A stretch of DNA of 64,000 nt from Rapana venosa. Lineage: Eukaryota > Mollusca > Gastropoda > Neogastropoda > Muricidae. The position numbers were made by a program, and so were the translations under genes. The stretch covers positions 73,658,284 to 73,722,283 of the forward strand of contig CM054134.1 of assembly GCA_028751875.1 (NCBI GenBank), in the 5' to 3' direction. The notes beneath the pieces were generated by a model. The model had not been told where the DNA came from, searched no databases, and was given only the letters and a program-made list of their open reading frames with translations. Position 1 is the stretch's first letter. The number at the start of each line of letters is the position of its first letter. Positions 38,401 to 64,000 of the stretch are shown here, piece by piece.

Positions 38401-39362
38401 CATAGAGTATAGCTTGTCCAGCAGTCTAAAAACAGGTGTACTTCCATTGCAGCATCATTACATTATCCTCATCAACATTGATCATGAATGATCATGAAAA
38501 TTGTATCTAATTTGGTGGCTCTGGTCTTGGGTGATCCTCGGTTTTGGTTTCTCCATACACTGCTGTGCCTGTAGCAAGTTTGTGTCAAGGCCTTTGGGGC
38601 TGAAGGTTCATGGGAAAATGTATTGGAGGGATGTGGTGGTTACCACCCTGGGTGGGCATCTCACTCAGTCTGGCTCTGCAACCGAGTAACTACTGTCATC
38701 AGAGAAGGGCTTAGTAAGTGGTGTCCTGCATAATTATGTGAGCTCGGAACAAGCACCATTGAACACCACCAAAGTGACCCAGCAGCAGTGCAGGGCACAT
38801 CTGGATGGTGGTCTATCAAAGATGGATTCCCTGAGGATGCAACATGATGAATCTGGGGTGAAGACATTGACATGAGCAGCATGGGAACAGCAGGACAGGA
38901 ACTCCACAGAAAATGAGGCAGCTAAAAGAAATAAAAAGACACGCACTCACACCTACAGACACATGCACTCAAAAACAGATTTTAAAAAGTTTTCATGTAT
39001 TCTTCACCACAGCAAAGTACATCTATCACAGAAGGTGTGAGCAACAGCTTCTGAGAAATATACAGACTGCCAGGTCTTGCCTGTATAAGCTTAATTTTGA
39101 AAAAAAAACAAAAAACACTCAGTAAGCTGCACTTTGTAACACAGCAGAAATGCTCCAACGACAAAATGCAAGCAAATGTAGAAATATTCCTCAAATTAAT
39201 ATTTTACATGATACTTCAAGTTGAACAAGAGTATTTCATTAAAGCAGCAGCATCAAATCACATCCCAAACCACAAAAAGGCTGCCTTGACGGTTGCATTT
39301 AAATAAAACAAGCATCTTTGGTATGGCGATATTCTCTGTTCAGTCATCACAATGACAGTCGA
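38401..39362. other. Intergenic / probable 3' UTR side of the NPL-like gene
   Basis: No coding exon seen. The part next to 39363 should include the 3' UTR of the minus-strand NPL-like gene. I could not fix a poly(A) signal confidently. Confidence 0.4.
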
Positions 39363-60940
<21,578 letters not shown>

Positions 60941-60943
60941 GGT

Positions 60944-61066
60944 GCTCCAGGTGTGCTTCAGGTATACTCCAGGTGTGCTTCAGGTATACTCCAGGTGTGC
61001 TTCAGGTATACTCCAGGTGTGCTCCAGGTATACTCCAGGTGTGCTTCAGGTATACTCCAGGTATGC
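60944..61066. repeat. 22-bp minisatellite just upstream of the predicted start codon
   Basis: About five and a half units of gtgtgcttcaggtatactcc plus AG, with small variants, beginning 4 bp from the ATG exon and probably in the 5' UTR. Confidence 0.93.
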
Positions 61067-61124
61067 TTCCGCTCTCCCTCTGCTTGCTATTCAGTGCTTG
61101 GTCTGTCTCCTCTCTGGGTGAGAG

Positions 61125-61492
61125 ATGTTGCAAATGCAACAGTTTACCCACCATTAAGGTAGCCGCATTCTGACTTCAAGGATGATGTTTAAACATGATA
61201 CCAGTGTGCGTATGTTTTTATGTTGTTTGTTTTTTAAATATGTTGTCAACCATTCCAACCAGCATGCCATGGCCTACTCTTCCACAAAGCAGAAAGGGTT
61301 TTAACATGTATGTGTGTGTGACATGTTCTGCATGGGCTGGTATATGGGGCCTTGGTTTAAAATCACATCCAAGACTTTCAGGGGAGTGGAATCATAAGTC
61401 CAGAGGGAAAAAATCCCCTCAAATGGATATCTTGGTTGTGGCTTTAACTCGGACCGTCAGCTCAACGCTCTAACCACTAGGCTTTGCCTCCT
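61125..61492 (-). mobile_element. SINE family B, near full length, minus orientation
   Basis: Contains gcaacagtttacccaccatt, ggtagccgcattctgacttc, ggatgatgtttaaacatgat and gctctaaccactaggctttg. Confidence 0.85.
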
Positions 61493-61508
61493 CTTTCAGC
61501 TAGTTCTT

Positions 61509-61860
61509 GGGGACGGGATAGCCTAGTGGTTAGAACACTGCACTTGCAATCTGACGACACAGGTTTGAATCCCATTCAAGGGCATTTTTACACTGGAGTT
61601 AACATCAGTGCCGACTCCACTCTCCCCAAAAGTCCTTCGGATGAGACTATAAACCAAGAAAGCACACAAAACATCTTGCGCACATGTTAAATCCTGTTCC
61701 GCTTTTCAGAAGAGTAGGCCATTGTGTGCTGGTGGGAACAGATGACAAAATTTACAAGCCACATACACATAGGGACTGGATGTAAAATATAAAAAAAGTA
61801 TATGAGGGCTTATTCCATTATCCTCAATATAAAAGAATGAATAAATAAATAAATCTGTCT
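61509..61860 (+). mobile_element. Full-length tRNA-derived SINE, family A
   Basis: A-box TAGCCTAGTGG at 61519-61529 and B-box GGTTTGAATCC at 61562-61572. The body is as in 51736-52090 and ends ATAAAAGAATGAATAAATAAATAAAT. It sits head to head with the preceding family B copy. Confidence 0.92.
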
Positions 61861-61944
61861 GCTCTTGTGTATTTCTTCTGAAGTCTTATGAAAGGTAGTC
61901 TGTAAAGAAGAGTACAATAACATATACTTCAGTCCAGTTATATA

Positions 61945-62035
61945 CAGTGGTACAGTGCAGTACAGCTAAGTAGAGTGCAGTACAGTGCAGTAAGGTCAAG
62001 TGCAGTATGGTGCAGTGCAGTGCAGTACAGTACAC
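61945..62035. repeat. (GTRCAGTGCA)n-like short tandem repeat
   Basis: Irregular 5-10-bp units of gtacagtgcag over 90 bp. The reverse frame reads as Leu/His/Cys repeats. Confidence 0.85.
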
Positions 62036-62039
62036 AGTT

Positions 62040-62130
62040 TTCCCCCCTAAAGTTAACATCAGAGCAAACTTCACTTTCCCAAAAGTCCTTTGGATAAGAC
62101 AATAAAAATCAAGGTCTCAAGTGCAAACAT
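62040..62130 (+). mobile_element. SINE family A 5' body fragment
   Basis: Contains cctaaagttaacatcagagc and aaagtcctttggataagaca; truncated at both ends. Confidence 0.7.
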
Positions 62131-63395
62131 GCTCTCTCTCTCTCCCCTTACCCCCCCCCCCCCCCCCTCTTCTCTATCTCTTATTTAAAGCAAATTTTTG
62201 TACTTGATTTTCACAGTTTGTAACTTAAAATATTGTTCACTTGTTTTTATGGTTTGTGCCCATAATTATTAGCTTTTACCTTTTCTTTCCAGGTCACTTT
62301 TTGAGATAAAAAAAAAACCTCCTAAACATTTAGGCTTGATAAACAATTTTTAAATTCAAAAATACTATTCTAAAAATTTGGTTCTTTTCTGTTCATTGTC
62401 ATGGTATGATTGACAAAAAGTTGAAGTGTAGAGCAAAAAAATTCAATTCTACTTATATATTTTTTATTGCTATTAATTTTCATTTCTCCATCTTTTTCTT
62501 TTTTTAAAAATCCCCTTTCTTTTGGACTAAATTTTCAACTGTGGAGCGCCCTCTGGCCATGCGCCACAGCAAGTTGAAGAAACTGTAAAAATAAAACAAC
62601 AAACAAAAACAAGCAGCAAAAAAACCAACTTATTATTCAACTGTACTATCAATCTGAGCCCCTAGCAATCCCCGTCTGTCTTCCCTGCCCCTGAGCAAAA
62701 TCATAAAGCCTCTCATGATTTTTAGGTTATCCACAATTTTAAAAAAATTATTAAAAAAAAAACAAACCACCACCACCAACAACCAAACAAAAGTAACACC
62801 ATTTACAAAAGTGTAAAAACTCTTCCTTGTACTTGTTTCAAGCCTTTAATCTAAAAATTATCTCCCCTGATATAGTCACCTATGCTGCTGTTTTAAAAGC
62901 ATTAGGCCTAACACACTGCTTGTGCACACACTGCTTTCCTTCTAGACAACAACAACAACAACTTGTGGCTTGCAAACCTTCACCATGAGCCTAGGACCTG
63001 CCACTTGGCTTTGCCGCCTGACTTAGTGAGTGAGAGGGAACTCTTTGCTTCTTGATGATGCTTTAACTGAATTTGATATCTGGTTTATTTTGATGCTGAT
63101 GTAACCTGGAAATTCTCTCTCTCTCTCTCTTGCTTCTTGCTGTCTCCCCTCTATTTTACTTTATCCATATTAGCTAATTATAATCAATGTATCAGTTTTC
63201 ATGTTAATGTTTGATTTATTTGAGAATTATATGTTTATCAACATATCTCTTTTCTCCCAAAAAAAAAAATCTATGTATCTCTTGAAATGAATGCTCAAGT
63301 AAGTTAGGGATTATGTACTGTTAAATATATGATTTTTTTTTAAAATCATGTCGTTGTTGCAGTAAGATTTTTACCTGTTTTGTTCATAGTCCCTA
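62131..63395. other. No recognisable gene
   Basis: AT-rich with a C run at 62150-62167 and a CT run at 63114-63130. Upstream flank of the NPL-like gene; no exon or promoter element is convincing. Confidence 0.45.
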
Positions 63396-63500
63396 ATCAG
63401 GGCAAGGGCTGGATGAAAAAAACTATGTGCATGCTTATTCTGTTACCCGTGAAAAATAAAGATTCATTCATTCATTCATCCTTCATTCATTCGTTCATTG
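63396..63500 (+). mobile_element. SINE family A tail and (ATTC)n
   Basis: Contains ggcaagggctggatgaaaaa and gcatgcttattctgttaccc, ending in repeated ATTC. Confidence 0.7.
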
Positions 63501-63850
63501 AATTACACAGTCCTTAAATTGGATGACTTCTGGGACTTCGATATAATCTACAACTACAATAACTTGTGGATTGCAGTGTGCAGCATTATTGATTAGTTTT
63601 AAAGGAACAGCAAACTAATTAGAGTGTGTATGTTAGAATTTCTTTCAGTTCTTTTTTATAGAATTATTTTTTTTATAAATACATTTTTAAGAGCACCTAG
63701 ATCATGCCTGTGTATGATTTGTGTGAAAGCCTTTTGATCTGTTGTGTTTCATGCAAGATTATGCCCTCCACAAAGTTTATTACACCTCAAGTTTTTTGCT
63801 TTTGTTCTTTTTTTGTTATTCACAATGCAAATGGTAGTGATGATATGGTG
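63501..63850. other. No recognisable feature
   Basis: AT-rich sequence with no exon or repeat recognised. Confidence 0.45.
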
Positions 63851-63889
63851 ATCAGTGTGTGTGTGTGTGTGTGTGTGTTTTATTTGTTT

Positions 63890-64000
63890 ATTTATTTTAT
63901 TTTTTTATTTTGAGGATAATGGAATAAGCACTCGTGTACTTTTATTTCATCCAGTCTCCGTGTGTATGCAGTTTTGTCAATTTTGTCATCTGTTCCCACC
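63890..64000 (-). mobile_element. SINE family A, cut by the window edge, minus orientation
   Basis: A TTTATTTTGAGGATAATGGA tail, aataagcactcgtgtac and the ccgtgtgtatgcagttttgt block; continues past 64000. Confidence 0.85.

Overview
This window is eukaryotic nuclear DNA. Genes are split by GT/AG introns of about 0.1 to 6 kb, the background is AT-rich, and there are many (TG)n, (GA)n and (TA)n tracts, tandem duplications and dispersed tRNA- and 5S-like SINEs. This style fits a lophotrochozoan invertebrate, most likely a marine gastropod mollusc. That placement is inferred from sequence character and from the proteins; no single marker proves it. There are no operons, CRISPR arrays or prokaryotic features, and most open frames in the window are microsatellite translations.

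Layout. From 1 to about 20.6 kb there is almost no coding sequence. The one convincing piece is a small minus-strand exon (8076-8225) whose peptide resembles the N-terminal anchor of long-chain acyl-CoA synthetases; the rest of that gene would lie left of the window. Two CpG-retaining blocks (about 13.7-15.3 kb and 19.05-19.6 kb) may be promoters, and a 0.7-kb segment is tandemly duplicated at 17.6-19.0 kb. At 20.6-21.6 kb a two-exon minus-strand gene carries a KSPxQxxRDxxR-type motif and is broken by frameshifts. From 23.2 to 36.4 kb an eight-exon plus-strand gene encodes a predicted 382-residue protein I do not recognise: acidic N terminus, conserved-looking core, charged linker, RGG-like basic tail. 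Its last exon lies in the right copy of a roughly 1-kb imperfect tandem duplication.

From 39.4 to 60.9 kb, on the minus strand, lies an N-acetylneuraminate lyase-like gene (NPL, DapA/NAL aldolase superfamily). I reconstructed twelve exons whose phases agree, apart from one short exon I could not find between 39.5 and 45.5 kb. The GTxGE motif, catalytic Tyr and Schiff-base Lys are present. Two features are unusual: two upstream exons add a mitochondrial-presequence-like extension ending in RQY|S, and the substrate-loop segment normally reading GSTYN is missing. The introns are full of SINEs, a long GA/GT tract, satellite-like repeats, a decayed LINE fragment and two dead partial copies of the GTxGE exon.

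The genes have no evident shared pathway. The most interesting material is the possible mitochondrial NPL-like aldolase and its exon duplication debris, the unrecognised 382-residue protein, and a group of SINE families that includes a tRNA/5S-rRNA chimera.
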